DNA of 64,000 nt, from NCBI GenBank assembly GCA_964019165.1, contig OZ025275.1:11560530-11624529 (forward strand), in the 5' to 3' direction. A model generated the notes under the pieces. That model worked only from the letters and a program-made list of their open reading frames with translations. It ran no database searches and had not been told where the DNA came from. The position numbers were made by a program, and so were the translations under genes. The DNA is from Mastigias papua. Lineage: Eukaryota; Cnidaria; Scyphozoa; Rhizostomeae; Mastigiidae. Below are positions 1 through 11,275 of this stretch, piece after piece (within the stretch, counting starts at the first letter, position 1; each line of letters starts with the position of its first letter).

Positions 1-3000
1 CTATGCATCTAATTGCAAGCTGTAATCTTGAAAGCTAGCTATGCAGGATAGATATACTGAGTGCAAGCAAAAACTTCCAAAACCAAATATAGCAATAAAA
101 TTAAATAAAATCTGCAAAAACGTAATATGACAAAGTAGAAACTTATTTTAAAGCAATAACTTGTCAAAATATGCCATAAAACTCACTCTAGACATTATCT
201 TATTTTAGTTACAGCGTGCCGATGTAAGACGTGTGATGGTATCCCATCTACCGCTATTGCGGAAGCCAGTTAATTGTTGTTTCGTCGGTATAAGTAAGGA
301 TAGACATGGCTTATCAGCAAGTATGGTTCCTTGCCGGTACTCATGGTTCCTTGCTCAAGTTTGTCAGTAAATTTCGTTTGCGTCAGGGATGACCAATTTT
401 TGTAGTGATAGACAGTAACAATGTGCAATGATGGAACCACTAAACTCCTCAAAAGTGTATTAACAAAAATTTTTGAAACAATATTTGCTTTGATTGAGAT
501 ATCACTTACGATATTAATAACAATCAATAATCTATGTTCAATCACTATTGCAATTATAAATTTTCGCCATCATTAGGTATACTATGCAAAATAAAATTAA
601 CTAAAAGAATAGAGCTAAATAGCAAATAATTTAATACCAATGTCTTCTCCAAGTTCATTACCGGCGTACTCTGTTGGTGCATTGCATGTTAACCTAATTG
701 TTAATTATGTTTTAGGAATTGCAGGGGTTTAAATAGTGCTCTAAGTATCACAGGTCAAGCTATTCCCAACTAATTAATATTCAGTAGCATAGGATATAAC
801 CTTTGACTTTGGAAGGTACAAAGATCCTATTCTACCTAAGGTCATAGGCCAAAGAGCTCTTCTGGTAAATATCTCTGATATTTGAAGATATGCATCCAAG
901 TCAGCTATCAATCCCCTTTGGTATCCTAAAATAATCATCTTGACTTTAATTTATCCCTTTTACGATATATTAGATAGATATATTATTGTTTAATTGGAAT
1001 TTCAGTTCTACTTTGATTTTTGACCTAATTTTGCGCTTAATTTTTTATTTTTGCAAGAGTTCTATTACACCAGACAACAGTGTATCTCCGATATAACTAA
1101 GGAATTATCCTGCTGAAACATTCGTTTGTACCAATGAAAACTTGATTGAATATTTATAATATATACAGCTGCAAATCTTCCTTGATAAGATTTACTGATG
1201 GCTACCTGACCATACCCTATTGACCATACCGTATTCTGAAACAAAAGCCAAAGGTTTTTCACAAGGTTGTTTCTATTTTGTGGGTTCTTGCTGCAAAACA
1301 AAGCCTTTTTCATATCAATGGTAGTTTTTGAAGTAAAAAATTGCTTTCTTCCTCATTGTCGCTACTTTTTGAAAAGAAACGTTTCTACACATTTCTTTAC
1401 ATTGCATTTACGTTATTACATTACTATCATTATTATTTTATTAGTAAGAGAAAACACCTCCACACATGGGCACCTGCAGCGGACAATGATGTTGAATCGA
1501 ACTGTGTAGCTATGTGGGTGCAGGGATATCATACACCTCCATCAGCAAATCGCCAAATGTGCTAGTTTTGTCGGCAATTCTTTTTACTTTTTTGTGTTCC
1601 AAGCCTTTTTTTACATGAAATTATATAATAAACACTCACAAGACTTTCCCTTGTAAACAGATGCTTTTCAACTACTGGAACCACTCCCATTTTATTGGGA
1701 AAAATATAGACCCAAAATTCCCAAACAAATCTCTAAGGATAGTCCTGTGTAAAAGCAGCCTTAACTCCCTCGTGTTATTATCGATGTTATCAATTCATGT
1801 CCTTTTGATCCCTATTCTGTTTAAACCTTTACTTGCCATTTCCCTAATTATGGAATCTTGATTTGATACGGCTGGAAACATTTGCAAGCTATGGCGTAAA
1901 TGGGAAAGTATAGAGCGCCTGATCCATGACATAGAAAGTTAGGCAAAGTGGCTTGAAAGATGATTCGAGTTGATGTTGGAAAGGTGGATTGTCAGATCAG
2001 ATCAGATAAACCTCGGAGGTTTAGCCATTTGTACCGGCACCTCCTTATCTTAGTTGGTATTATTGTATGTTTTCTGTGAATTTAGTTTCATGCTTGTCTT
2101 TTTCCATAAGGTGTACAATATTTCCTTACCTTCACCAATCATCTCCGTATCAAAGAAGGAAAGAATTATCCGTTGGCTGTTTTCAATATATGGTCTTTGT
2201 AAGATTATAGATAATTAAAGATATTTGTCTTACAGAGCTACAGACTTGAAAAAAATCAAAGATGGCTTGTTCCAGATTGTCTGTTTTAACATCACATAGC
2301 TGGCAGTTGTGCTTCAACTGTGAATAGTTTGATTTAGTTCAATGGCAAGTAGGGGCTTTTATAAACTGGATTTGCTGGTGTCTCCAGGAGTTGGGAGATT
2401 TTCTCTGGAGTTGGAATTTCAAATCCCTTGAGTTCGTTGGGGAAATTTTGGAATTCCCGTGATTTACGATACAGAGAATCAAGCTTCGATGCCCAGCAGA
2501 AATTATTGCCTTTAGATTTAGGGCAGGGATGAGAAAATATCCAAAAGTTACTTTATTTCATTTTTAATTTGCATCTTTATAGATCTAGATTTTGCTCTTC
2601 TGGTTCTGATTTTGTAAAGCCATCTTTTCAGACACAACCTCCGCTTTGTGAGAAATGAATTTTCCGCAAAGGAAGATCGCTGAAGAAGGTAATTTATGTC
2701 AAGCAGTTTATCCTCGCTTTATGTAATCGCTTTCGAGGATTTCTATTGTCAGTCCCTATTAGCTCCATGTATTTCTCTTTTTTCTTTATCCATGTTGCAT
2801 ATTCTGTGTTCATCAGTTCCAATATTTCATTACTTCCTCTTAGCATCTTCAATGATTAGAGCCGTACCAGACTGATGGTATAGCTCAAGTTTGTTCCCTC
2901 AGTGAGGTGTAGGACAGGAATGCCACGGAGGAAGGGCTCGGGAACTCGGGGCTCATATCTCCTTGTTAAAACAAAGAGAGATTTTATATGACTCGATCCC

Positions 3001-3370
3001 CTTTCCACGAGCTCATGCTAGTTTAGTGACTTCCTATCTCGGCAGTAGACAACCATTTCCTACTGTTTTAGACATATTGTACGTCAATACTGTACACCTT
3101 TAGTATCGCCTTACATTACAGAAAGAAAGATTGGATTTGTTCATGGGCGTAGTTTACAGAATGCCATACAGAGCTCCCTTGTTAACTCTTTAGGACCACT
3201 CCCCTGGTGTAGGGGGGGGGACTTTTGCCACAAACTCGGACAACAATTTTGTCAGCAAATAGTCAAAATTTCCCATTCCCGTCGACAATTTGCTTTAATT
3301 TTTTTGTATTCTGGGAGTCTAAGAGGAAGAATTATGCACTGCAGCGAAACATATAGCTCATGAACTTGAT
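1..3370. other. Intergenic stretch, no gene seen
   Basis: This AT-rich stretch has only short open frames with no recognisable domain and no splice-framed coding block. I saw no tRNA-like or rRNA-like sequence. A small palindrome (aaacctcggaggttt) lies near 2011-2027. A 14-base motif, agctcccttgttaa, at 3172-3185 recurs twice near 47.6-48.1 kb, so part of this region is probably old repeat DNA. Confidence 0.5.
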
Positions 3371-3640
3371 TACACGCTCTTTATTTCATAAGGAGCTTAG
3401 CTGAAGGCCTAGTCCCAAAAGTTCCTTATTTCTGGACCTCCAATGATCAAATTGTAGTACTGAATGTTCCTTAATAATTCATTAAATTGACTGCACACTT
3501 AGTATCATAAAAATGGCACAGACACAAGTTAAACATTAAAGTTCTAACTGTTTTGCTTTAATTTTGGCTATTACTTAAGACCAAACACACAAAGAAGGTA
3601 GGAAGGAGGTTTTATAAATGTGAAAGCATGATGTATACTT
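3371..3640 (-). mobile_element. Degenerate MITE copy (TA-flanked family, copy A)
   Basis: The left end reads TA then CACGCTCTTTATTTCATAAG. The following 170 bases match the reverse complement of the right half of the copy at 12777-13184, including shared words such as GGCCTAGT, AAAGTTCCTTATTT, GGACCTC and AATGGCACAGACAC. It therefore lies in the opposite orientation to that copy. The far end is too decayed to place exactly, so the end coordinate is approximate. There is no coding potential. Confidence 0.5.
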
Positions 3641-3700
3641 AATGAAATATTTTGACACAAGCTTGCCAAACAATCTTTCGGCTTGATCTGATTCTAATGT

Positions 3701-3705
3701 TGCTC
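3701..3705. repeat. Target-site duplication, left (TGCTC)
   Basis: These five bases directly before the 5' LTR are identical to 10248-10252 directly after the 3' LTR. A 4-6 bp duplication is usual for BEL/Pao integrases. It shows that both element boundaries are original. Confidence 0.9.
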
Positions 3706-4199
3706 TGTGGGAAATTCCAATGCGCTCGCAGAAATATAGTTATTTTATGAAGCATTCATTCATTTGGAGAGTTTATTTGTTAGAAGTTTGTTAAGATTCT
3801 TGTGTTGTTGTTTTCGTACAGTATCATTTACGTAAGTATTTAACTCATGTCTCCATACTAACGGAACTGAGTAACTTGCGGTTCTTTCGCGTTTTAATTG
3901 AAAGCAATATCTAGGCATCGGAGTTATCCTTAAAGTAGTATTGATTTCCTGTTTTTCATGTTCGTCATAAATTGTTTGAGTGTCAAAAAGATCGAATTAT
4001 ATACGTATGTATTCTGTAAAGCAAGTTCAGTTGAGTTTTGGAGTGTAGCCGAGTGGAGTTAGATCTAGAAGTAGAGTGCAAATGGAATAGAATATGGAAT
4101 GAATTACTAGAATACATATAAGAGTGTGTTTTAATTGGCTCATTCTTCAGTTCTATTTTACCTCCTCGAACTAGCTGAGTGAGGGGTTTTTCCCCAACA
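3706..4199 (+). repeat. 5' LTR of BEL/Pao element
   Basis: This 494-bp direct repeat begins TGTGGGAAATTCC and ends CCCCAACA. It would supply the promoter and the 5' end of the element transcript. A TATA-like word (acatataag) sits about 80 bp before its end, which may place transcription start late in the LTR; this is inference only. Confidence 0.95.
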
Positions 4200-4201
4200 T
4201 C

Positions 4202-4220
4202 TGGTCCACCGAAGCGCCGG
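4202..4220 (+). other. Putative tRNA primer-binding site
   Basis: Two bases after the LTR, the sequence TGGTCCACCGAAGCGCCGG begins with TGG, the complement of a tRNA CCA end. It resembles the tRNA-Tyr-type site common in invertebrate BEL elements (TGGTCC-TTCGA-GCCGG) but with extra bases inside. The priming tRNA is therefore only a suggestion. Confidence 0.6.
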
Positions 4221-4247
4221 AGGTAAAGTTTTTCTGTCGAATGTGAA

Positions 4248-7200
4248 ATGGCTACAGATATAGAAAAAGTTAGGAAAACACGGAGTACGTATAGAAGGAG
4301 TGCCACGAAATTGGTTACAAGAGTGGAAGATGCATTGAAAAAAGGAGTTGGGAGAGCTGACGAAGGAAAATTAAAGCACTATGAAGATGAATTAAAAGAA
4401 AAATTATGCGAATTGAAAGAAACAGACAAACTTATTCTCGATGAGCTGATCGGTAAAGACAATGAAGAAGCAATTGACAAAGAAATGGACGATATCGGTG
4501 AGTACAAAGAGAAAATCTCTACTACCATTTATGCAATTGAGAATGCACTAGGAGAATTAGCTATAGGCCCAACATCGGGGCAAGGGCAAAACAGTGAAGC
4601 TAACGACAGTATAGTATCAATTAGTTCGTCACAGGCAGAGAGAAGAGTGAACGTAAGATTGCCGAAATTGGAGCTGAAAAGGTTTTCGGGTAAGATCCAT
4701 GAGTTTCAAGAATTTTGGGACAGTTTCCAAAGTGCCATCCACGATAACGAGAATCTTTCCAAGGTAGATAAATTTAAATACTTAAGATCCTTTTTGGAAG
4801 AGCCAGCCAAAAGTGTGATTGCAGGGATGTCAATTACGGATGCTGATTATGAAACTGCGATTAAGCTATTAAAGAAAAGATTTGGGAAAACAGAAGTAAT
4901 CCAACGAGCACACATTAATCAGTTAATAAACTTAGCTCCTGTGTATAACGAAAAGAACATCAGTCGTCTCAGAACACTGCACGATCAAATTGAGGCTCAC
5001 TTTCGCGGACTTGAGGCACAAGGAGTAGAGATGTCAACATACTCAAGCATCGTTGTTCCCGTTTTGATGGAAAAGATCCCGGAAGTCGTCAGGTTTAATA
5101 TGATAAGAGCGACAGAGAAGAATCAATTGAAATGGGCCCTGGATGACCTGTTGTCGGCGTTGGAAAAAGAATTGGAAGTGAGGGAAAGCCACGTACCATT
5201 ATTAAAGTATGCCGGGCATGGTAGCGCAGTGGCAGAGAAATCAACAAGACCGAAGACAGGCTATTTTCAAGGAGGAACTGCAACCTCGCTTTTTGTGGGA
5301 AAAGATAGACAGAGAAAGTGTGTATTCTGCTCAGAAGATCATCCTCCAGAGGTATGTGAAAATGTGAAAGACACTGATCAACGCAAATGTATCCTTAGAA
5401 AATTTGCTAAATGTTTTGCATGTCTAAATTCAGGTCATAGAGCTTTTGAGTGTAAGAACAGAGTTAGTTGTAGAAATTGTAAGGGGAAACACCACGTTGC
5501 AGTGTGTCATAACAACAGGCCTAAGTCCACTGCATCTGTCGCGCCCAAGGTATACCCCCATAGCCCCGACGCACCTGCACCACTAAATGCGAATGCGACC
5601 TCATGGGTTGGGAAAACGGGCTCCGGGGAGGATGTAGCGCTGCAGACCGCCCTAGCTAAAGTGAAAGGAGTGAAAAAAGAGTGCACAATGAGAATCTTAT
5701 TCGACACAGGCAGTCATAAGTCATTTATTGCTGCTGAGGCTGTCGATAAGATAGGATTGCCAGTTGTGAGGAGAGAAAGGCTAGGAATACAAGCCTTTGG
5801 GAGTAAGGAGGCGGAAGTAAGAGTGAGAGAGATAGTAGATGTTTGTTTAGCACCTTTGGATGGAAGAGAGAGAGTTGTTGTATCATGTTATGTGGTAGAT
5901 GAAGTTTCTTGCATTCCTAATGTACACCCTGAAGTGGTAAGAAATTTGTACCCCCATTTGAAGGGGATTTGGTTCTCAGATGTTTGTAGATCAGAAGACA
6001 CACTGGCTGTGGACATTTTAATTGGTTCAGATGCAATATGGGAATTTCAAGAAGGCACATCAATACGAGGGGGGCCAGGTGAACCTGTGGCTGTCAAGAC
6101 CAAGCTTGGATGGGTTTTGTCTGGACCACTCAAGATAGCAGGTAAGAAGTTTAAACCAGTTAGTAGTGCTGTAGTTAATTTTTTACCATCTGTTAACCAA
6201 GGTGTAGATAAGAGGTCAATTGAGGAAAATGTTAACCGCCTATGGGACCTTGAAACCCTAGGAATAAGACAGGATGATGAGGTACATGAGACCATTAAGG
6301 ACGATATCCTTTTTACAGGTAACCGGTACTCTGTAGGATTGCCATGGAAGATAGGGCACAACAAATTGCCATCTAATTATGAGAATTGTGTTGCAAGACT
6401 GCAAGGGCAGATTAGGAAATTTAAGAAAGATCCTCTTATATTTAATGAGTGTAATAAAATCATTACAGAGCAATTAGAAAATGGAGTTATTGAGCAGGTA
6501 GTTGAACTGGATGAGGCAGAAAAGGTACATTATCTTCCTAGTCAGACTGTTGTGAGGGCAGAAGCAGAAACCACAAAAGTAAGGCTCGTTTTTGATGCTT
6601 CCTGCAAGGATAGGAGAGCAGGTACATCTTTGAACGATTGCTTACATGCAGGCCCATCACTGACACCTTTTTTATTTGATATTCTGTTGCGATTTAGAGA
6701 ATATAGAGTAGCCCTTGTTGGTGATATTGAGAAAGCTTTTTTGAATATAGAGATAAACCCTGTAGACAGAGATTGCCTCAGATTTCTCTGGGTAAGTGAC
6801 ATCAATGCTAAGGAGCAAGAAATCCTGGTCTATAGGTATAGGACTGTTGTGTTTGGAGTTCGTTCTTCTCCATTCTTATTAAATGCTGTGCTACAACATC
6901 ACATAAAGACCTACCAGGAAGATCAAGACTTTGTTTCTAAATTGTTACAAAGTTTCTATGTAGATGACCTAGTGTCTGGATGTGAGAGTATTGACAAGGC
7001 TTTAGAGCTTTACCAGAAAGCAAAAGAAAGAATGTTAGCAGGAGGGTTTAAGCTAAGAAAATGGAAAACGAATGATGTTGAACTATTGCAGGAGATAAAT
7101 AAGAATGAGAGTGTGGAGAAAGAAGAAAATTCTGGTCAGTTGGATGTATCATATGCTAAGGAAACATTAGGCTCAGCTAAGGACTTGGGGGGAAAAACAA

Positions 7201-9734
7201 AGGTTTTAGGACTAGTTTGGGACAGTGGTAAAGATGAGATAGAGTTTGATTTTGGTAAAATGGCTATTGAAAGTGATGAAAAACAGCCTACAAAGAGGAA
7301 TATATTAAGCACTTTGGCTAGTCTTTTTGATCCCCTAGGCTTGATTAGCCCTATAGGAGTTTCGGGAAAGGTTTTATTTCAAGAGCTATGCAAGGACAAA
7401 CTAGGTTGGGATGATCCAATTTCAGAGGAAAGATCTATAAAGTGGAAGGCATGGCAAAGAGAATTAGGTGTGGTTAAGTCTATAGTGCTACCTAGGTGTG
7501 TGTATGATGGTTCTGAAGGGGAAGTTCTTAGTTGGCAGTTGCATGGATTTGGTGATGCTAGTAAGCAAGCTTATTGTGCCATTGTTTACCTAGTGTGTGA
7601 GACGACAAGGGGAATCCATGTTTCTCCCCTATCTTCAAAGACTAGAGTTGCACCCTTGAAAGGGTTAAGCATACCTAGGTTAGAGCTACTGAGTGCCAGG
7701 ATTTTAGCTGTGTTAATGAACACCGTGTATAATGCCCTTAAGACTCAGATAAAGATAGATTGTATCCGCTATTGGCTTGACAGTATGACAGCCCTTTATT
7801 GGATCTTCAATAATGGGGAGTGGAAACAGTGGGTGCAGTATAGAGTATCTGAAATATTGAAGCTAACAAACAAAGAGAATTGGGGTCATGTAGAAGGAAC
7901 CAACAACCCAGCAGACATAGGATCCCGAGGGGTTTCAGCCAGTCACTTGCGTGATAGCCAGTTGTGGTGGAATGGACCTGGTTGGCTCAAAAAGGGGAGA
8001 AGTGAGTGGCCTAGAAGCTTAGCTATTAATGAGTCAGAAGAAGTAATCAAAGAGAGAAAGAAGGTTAATGTTTTAGCGGTAGTTGTAAAAGAAGCCAAGG
8101 ATATTGGTCAGGTTATTGATGTAAACAGGTATAGCACTTTTGAAAAGTTACTAAGGGTAACAGCAATTGTTTTGCGATTTATAAGAAACTTGAAAAATAG
8201 AAAGGAAGGAAAGGAACTGGAAAGAGGAAATTTAAGTGTGACAGAAATTAGGCATGCAGAAAAGCATTGGGTTCAACAAGCACAATTGACCCTTAAGAAT
8301 GATGTAAGTTTCAAGAAGATTGCGTGTCAGCTTAATATTATAGAAATAGATGGTGTTTATGTGTGCAAAGGGAGATTGGAGAACGTGGATATGCCAATTG
8401 CTTCAAAGTACCCAATATATCTGCCAAAGGACAACAGAATTACTGAGTTGATAATAATAGATTGCCATAGAAGGTCATGTCATTGTGGGGTAAAAGCTAC
8501 TTTAGCCGAATTAAGATCTAGGTTTTGGGTACCTAAGGGGAGGCAGCAGGTGAAAAAGGTTCTAAGAAAATGTGTAGTATGCAAGAAACTGGAGGGCAGA
8601 CCATTTAATGAACCTCAAACAGCACCACTTCCTGAATATAGAGTGAACAAAGCACCACCCTTCAGTAAGATAGGGGTGGATTTCGCCGGTCCTCTTTATG
8701 TGAAGCAAGAAAAGGGTAAAATGGTCAAATGTTATATTTGTTTGTTTTCATGCTGTGTGACTAGAGCACTGCATCTAGAGCTTGTTAAGGATTTGTCAGC
8801 ACCTACGTTTTTGAACTGTTTACGACGCTTTTGTGCAAGGAGAGGGACACCAGATTTGATAAATTCCGATAACGCCAAAACGTTTAAGTCTACCGCAAAA
8901 TTGTTGAAAAGTCTTGCTAGAGATCCTGAAGTTGTAACGTATTTGCAATCTAGTAGAATCGAGTGGAAGTTTAATTTAGAGGTAAGTCCTTGGCAAGGTG
9001 GACACTTTGAGCGATTGATAGGCTGTGTAAAGAGATGTCTTCGAAAAGTTATTGGAAATGCGAGACTTTCATACGATGAGCTTAGTACTGTGCTCACGGA
9101 AATAGAGTGTATCTTGAATTCACGCCCTCTTACCTATTCTTATTCTGAATTTGGTGAGGAAGTTTTAACCCCGTCTCATTTGATATTTGGAAGAAGACTA
9201 ACTTCTCTTTCCACAGGTTTTTCAAACTGTGTACGTTGCGATGATAATGATTCTCAGTTTAATCTTTCCAAACGATTCTTATACTTATCGAGAACACTTA
9301 GTCATTTTTGGAATAGGTGGCGGCGAGAGTACCTTCCAGACTTACGAGAAGCCCACAGAATGAACGCTAAATCATCTGCCGAAGCGAAAACTGGCGATGT
9401 AGTATTGATACAGGACGACAATGTAAAGAGAGGAATGTGGAAAATGGGTATTGTTGAAGAAGTAATAAAAGGTAAAGATGGATATATCAGAGGAGCAAAG
9501 GTACGTAAGATAGGGAAAGGTAAGCCAGAAATTCTGAATAGACCTTTACAAAAACTTTTTCCCTTAGAGATTGTAAGTTCGAAACCGTGTGAGAAAAGTG
9601 AGAATGTCGAGAAAAGAGAGATAAAACTGTTGAATGCAAGTGAAGGGAAGAATGCGAATGAGAATAGGGCTCGGCCCTGCAGAGCGGCGGCGCAGGACGC
9701 GCGATGGAAGTCCCAGCTTATGCTTGGCCCTTAG
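4248..9734 (+). CDS. BEL/Pao gag-pol polyprotein, intact
   Basis: This is a single 1828-residue frame. The gag-like DUF1759 region starts near residue 137. Two zinc knuckles follow at C389 (CFAC...GH....C) and C408 (CRNCKGKHH...C). The aspartic protease motif is FDTGS with D486. Reverse transcriptase has its first catalytic Asp at 826 (GDIEKAF) and YVDD at 904-907. The Pao-type RNase H motif GFGDAS has D1103. An integrase H2C2 zinc region lies near 1405-1450, and the DDE core is D1478 (GVDFAGP), D1541 (NSDNAKTF) and E1588 (HFERLIG). A DUF5641 C-terminal domain starts near residue 1687. All catalytic residues are present, which suits a functional autonomous element. The start at 4248 is the first ATG after the primer site. 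Gag and Pol share one frame, as is usual in this superfamily. Confidence 0.96.
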   Translation: MATDIEKVRKTRSTYRRSATKLVTRVEDALKKGVGRADEGKLKHYEDELKEKLCELKETDKLILDELIGKDNEEAIDKEMDDIGEYKEKISTTIYAIENALGELAIGPTSGQGQNSEANDSIVSISSSQAERRVNVRLPKLELKRFSGKIHEFQEFWDSFQSAIHDNENLSKVDKFKYLRSFLEEPAKSVIAGMSITDADYETAIKLLKKRFGKTEVIQRAHINQLINLAPVYNEKNISRLRTLHDQIEAHFRGLEAQGVEMSTYSSIVVPVLMEKIPEVVRFNMIRATEKNQLKWALDDLLSALEKELEVRESHVPLLKYAGHGSAVAEKSTRPKTGYFQGGTATSLFVGKDRQRKCVFCSEDHPPEVCENVKDTDQRKCILRKFAKCFACLNSGHRAFECKNRVSCRNCKGKHHVAVCHNNRPKSTASVAPKVYPHSPDAPAPLNANATSWVGKTGSGEDVALQTALAKVKGVKKECTMRILFDTGSHKSFIAAEAVDKIGLPVVRRERLGIQAFGSKEAEVRVREIVDVCLAPLDGRERVVVSCYVVDEVSCIPNVHPEVVRNLYPHLKGIWFSDVCRSEDTLAVDILIGSDAIWEFQEGTSIRGGPGEPVAVKTKLGWVLSGPLKIAGKKFKPVSSAVVNFLPSVNQGVDKRSIEENVNRLWDLETLGIRQDDEVHETIKDDILFTGNRYSVGLPWKIGHNKLPSNYENCVARLQGQIRKFKKDPLIFNECNKIITEQLENGVIEQVVELDEAEKVHYLPSQTVVRAEAETTKVRLVFDASCKDRRAGTSLNDCLHAGPSLTPFLFDILLRFREYRVALVGDIEKAFLNIEINPVDRDCLRFLWVSDINAKEQEILVYRYRTVVFGVRSSPFLLNAVLQHHIKTYQEDQDFVSKLLQSFYVDDLVSGCESIDKALELYQKAKERMLAGGFKLRKWKTNDVELLQEINKNESVEKEENSGQLDVSYAKETLGSAKDLGGKTKVLGLVWDSGKDEIEFDFGKMAIESDEKQPTKRNILSTLASLFDPLGLISPIGVSGKVLFQELCKDKLGWDDPISEERSIKWKAWQRELGVVKSIVLPRCVYDGSEGEVLSWQLHGFGDASKQAYCAIVYLVCETTRGIHVSPLSSKTRVAPLKGLSIPRLELLSARILAVLMNTVYNALKTQIKIDCIRYWLDSMTALYWIFNNGEWKQWVQYRVSEILKLTNKENWGHVEGTNNPADIGSRGVSASHLRDSQLWWNGPGWLKKGRSEWPRSLAINESEEVIKERKKVNVLAVVVKEAKDIGQVIDVNRYSTFEKLLRVTAIVLRFIRNLKNRKEGKELERGNLSVTEIRHAEKHWVQQAQLTLKNDVSFKKIACQLNIIEIDGVYVCKGRLENVDMPIASKYPIYLPKDNRITELIIIDCHRRSCHCGVKATLAELRSRFWVPKGRQQVKKVLRKCVVCKKLEGRPFNEPQTAPLPEYRVNKAPPFSKIGVDFAGPLYVKQEKGKMVKCYICLFSCCVTRALHLELVKDLSAPTFLNCLRRFCARRGTPDLINSDNAKTFKSTAKLLKSLARDPEVVTYLQSSRIEWKFNLEVSPWQGGHFERLIGCVKRCLRKVIGNARLSYDELSTVLTEIECILNSRPLTYSYSEFGEEVLTPSHLIFGRRLTSLSTGFSNCVRCDDNDSQFNLSKRFLYLSRTLSHFWNRWRREYLPDLREAHRMNAKSSAEAKTGDVVLIQDDNVKRGMWKMGIVEEVIKGKDGYIRGAKVRKIGKGKPEILNRPLQKLFPLEIVSSKPCEKSENVEKREIKLLNASEGKNANENRARPCRAAAQDARWKSQLMLGP

Positions 9735-9740
9735 CGGTCC

Positions 9741-9753
9741 AAGGAGGGGGGTG
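9741..9753 (+). other. Polypurine tract of BEL/Pao element
   Basis: The run aaggaggggggtg lies immediately before the 3' LTR and just after the stop codon. It fits the plus-strand primer site used in reverse transcription. Confidence 0.75.
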
Positions 9754-10247
9754 TGTGGGAAATTCCAATGCGCTCGCAGAAATATAGTTATTTTATGAAG
9801 CATTCATTCATTTGGAGAGTTTATTTGTTAGAAGTTTGTTAAGATTCTTGTGTTGTTGTTTTCGTACAGTATCATTTACGTAAGTATTTAACTCATGTCT
9901 CCATACTAACGGAACTGAGTAACTTGCGGTTCTTTCGCGTTTTAATTGAAAGCAATATCTAGGCATCGGAGTTATCCTTAAAGTAGTATTGATTTCCTGT
10001 TTTTCATGTTCGTCATAAATTGTTTGAGTGTCAAAAAGATCGAATTATATACGTATGTATTCTGTAAAGCAAGTTCAGTTGAGTTTTGGAGTGTAGCCGA
10101 GTGGAGTTAGATCTAGAAGTAGAGTGCAAATGGAATAGAATATGGAATGAATTACTAGAATACATATAAGAGTGTGTTTTAATTGGCTCATTCTTCAGTT
10201 CTATTTTACCTCCTCGAACTAGCTGAGTGAGGGGTTTTTCCCCAACA
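9754..10247 (+). repeat. 3' LTR of BEL/Pao element
   Basis: This has the same length (494 bp) as the 5' LTR and reads identically to it by eye along the whole length. It begins TGTGGGAAATTCC, ends CCCCAACA, and is followed by the second TGCTC target copy. Confidence 0.95.
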
Positions 10248-10252
10248 TGCTC
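10248..10252. repeat. Target-site duplication, right (TGCTC)
   Basis: Identical to 3701-3705. See the left copy. Confidence 0.9.
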
Positions 10253-10867
10253 CTCTCTATTACAGAGCAGAGACAATTCATTTAGTATATACGCAAGAAT
10301 GGGGAAGGGGGTCATACAAAAGCATTCTCTTGCATAAAAAGGGGAGGGAGTTAACACATCCAAATATGTACGCAAAATATATGAGTTAATCGCATTTTAG
10401 CATGTATTTATCAAATATTTTGTCCAAACTATTATTCATAGTATTCTTTAGTTGTGTTTGAAGACTTTCATCGTTCTTCATTAATTATTACTTGCTATGA
10501 TCATTTTCCTGTCTCTTGAATGTTTAAAAAGTCTTTTTCTTTTTCCGTTGGATATAGGAGGTTCAGATAGGTGAAAGTGCGTACGCAAGAAGGGAGTACA
10601 TAATAAGCGTTCATGTGTGAATGAAGGATGAGGAGGTAAGAATTTCGCCATTTCTGTGCGTACATACTGAACAAATGACCCCGTCAATAAATTTATCAGC
10701 TTTGTATTTTTGGTTTGCTTTCCCTGGTGTGAATTGGAATAGTTTCATTTGTTTTCCAGAATAAAACCAAAGAAATTCATTTGACCGATTTGTTGCTTTC
10801 AGTTCATCAATTTCTTCTGAGTGCTCTTTCATATGATACACTGCTGAGTGGTAACCTATTCCTTGTT
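10253..10867. other. Intergenic stretch, nothing recognised
   Basis: Short open frames only, with no domain and no convincing splice sites. This is the continuation of the sequence into which the BEL/Pao element inserted. Confidence 0.4.
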
Positions 10868-11246
10868 TACGCGTTTTTTATAGGAACCTGTCTCAAGGCC
10901 TAGTAGCAAAACTTTCTTAATTTCTGGCCACATTTTAGCTCTAAAAGTTTCTTAAAATTTTCTTAATTTTCTTGCAAAATTGTAGCGAAACCAAAAACAA
11001 ACCTAAAAACATTGTCTTTTGTAGTGCTGATCAGGCTTATTGGCTTTTTGAGCACATAAAACATACTGTAGAGGGTAATTTTAAGTCAATGGAGGATAAA
11101 TGGGTTTGAGATAGTGTGAAAGCTGACACAGAAATTTCTAAAGCTTCTTAGCTTTTCCTTGTAGCTCTAATGAAGAGTTTTTTATATTTTGGGCAGCTGT
11201 CTAGTACTAGGTTTCTTATAAAGTGGTTTCTTATAAAAAACACAGC
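10868..11246 (-). mobile_element. MITE copy B of the TA-flanked family
   Basis: The left end is TA plus CGCGTTTTTTATAGGAACCT, followed by CAAGGCCTAGTAGCAAAACT, which matches the inner part of copies A and C. The right end (ctaggtttcttata ... ttataaaaaacaca) is an imperfect inverted repeat of the left. It is non-coding and about 380 bp long. The exact right end is uncertain because the terminal bases have diverged. Confidence 0.55.
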
Positions 11247-11275
11247 AATTTCAACAATACAACCTATGAACAAAT

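Larger units (their letters stand above)
3706..10247 (+). mobile_element. Complete BEL/Pao LTR retrotransposon
   Basis: This is a 6542-bp element: 5' LTR, primer-binding site, one gag-pol reading frame, purine-rich tract, 3' LTR, all inside a perfect 5-bp target duplication. The LTRs start TG, end CA, are both 494 bp and show no difference when read side by side. The coding frame has no stop or frameshift. Domain order (DUF1759 gag, zinc knuckles, aspartic protease, RT, RNase H, integrase, DUF5641) is that of the BEL/Pao (Semotivirus-type) superfamily. There is no separate env frame. Identical LTRs and an open frame imply a very recent insertion from an active source; that is inference. Confidence 0.96.

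Noticed and set aside
9735..9753. Envelope gene in the BEL/Pao element
   Set aside because: Only a short purine tract separates the gag-pol stop from the 3' LTR; there is no room for another gene.
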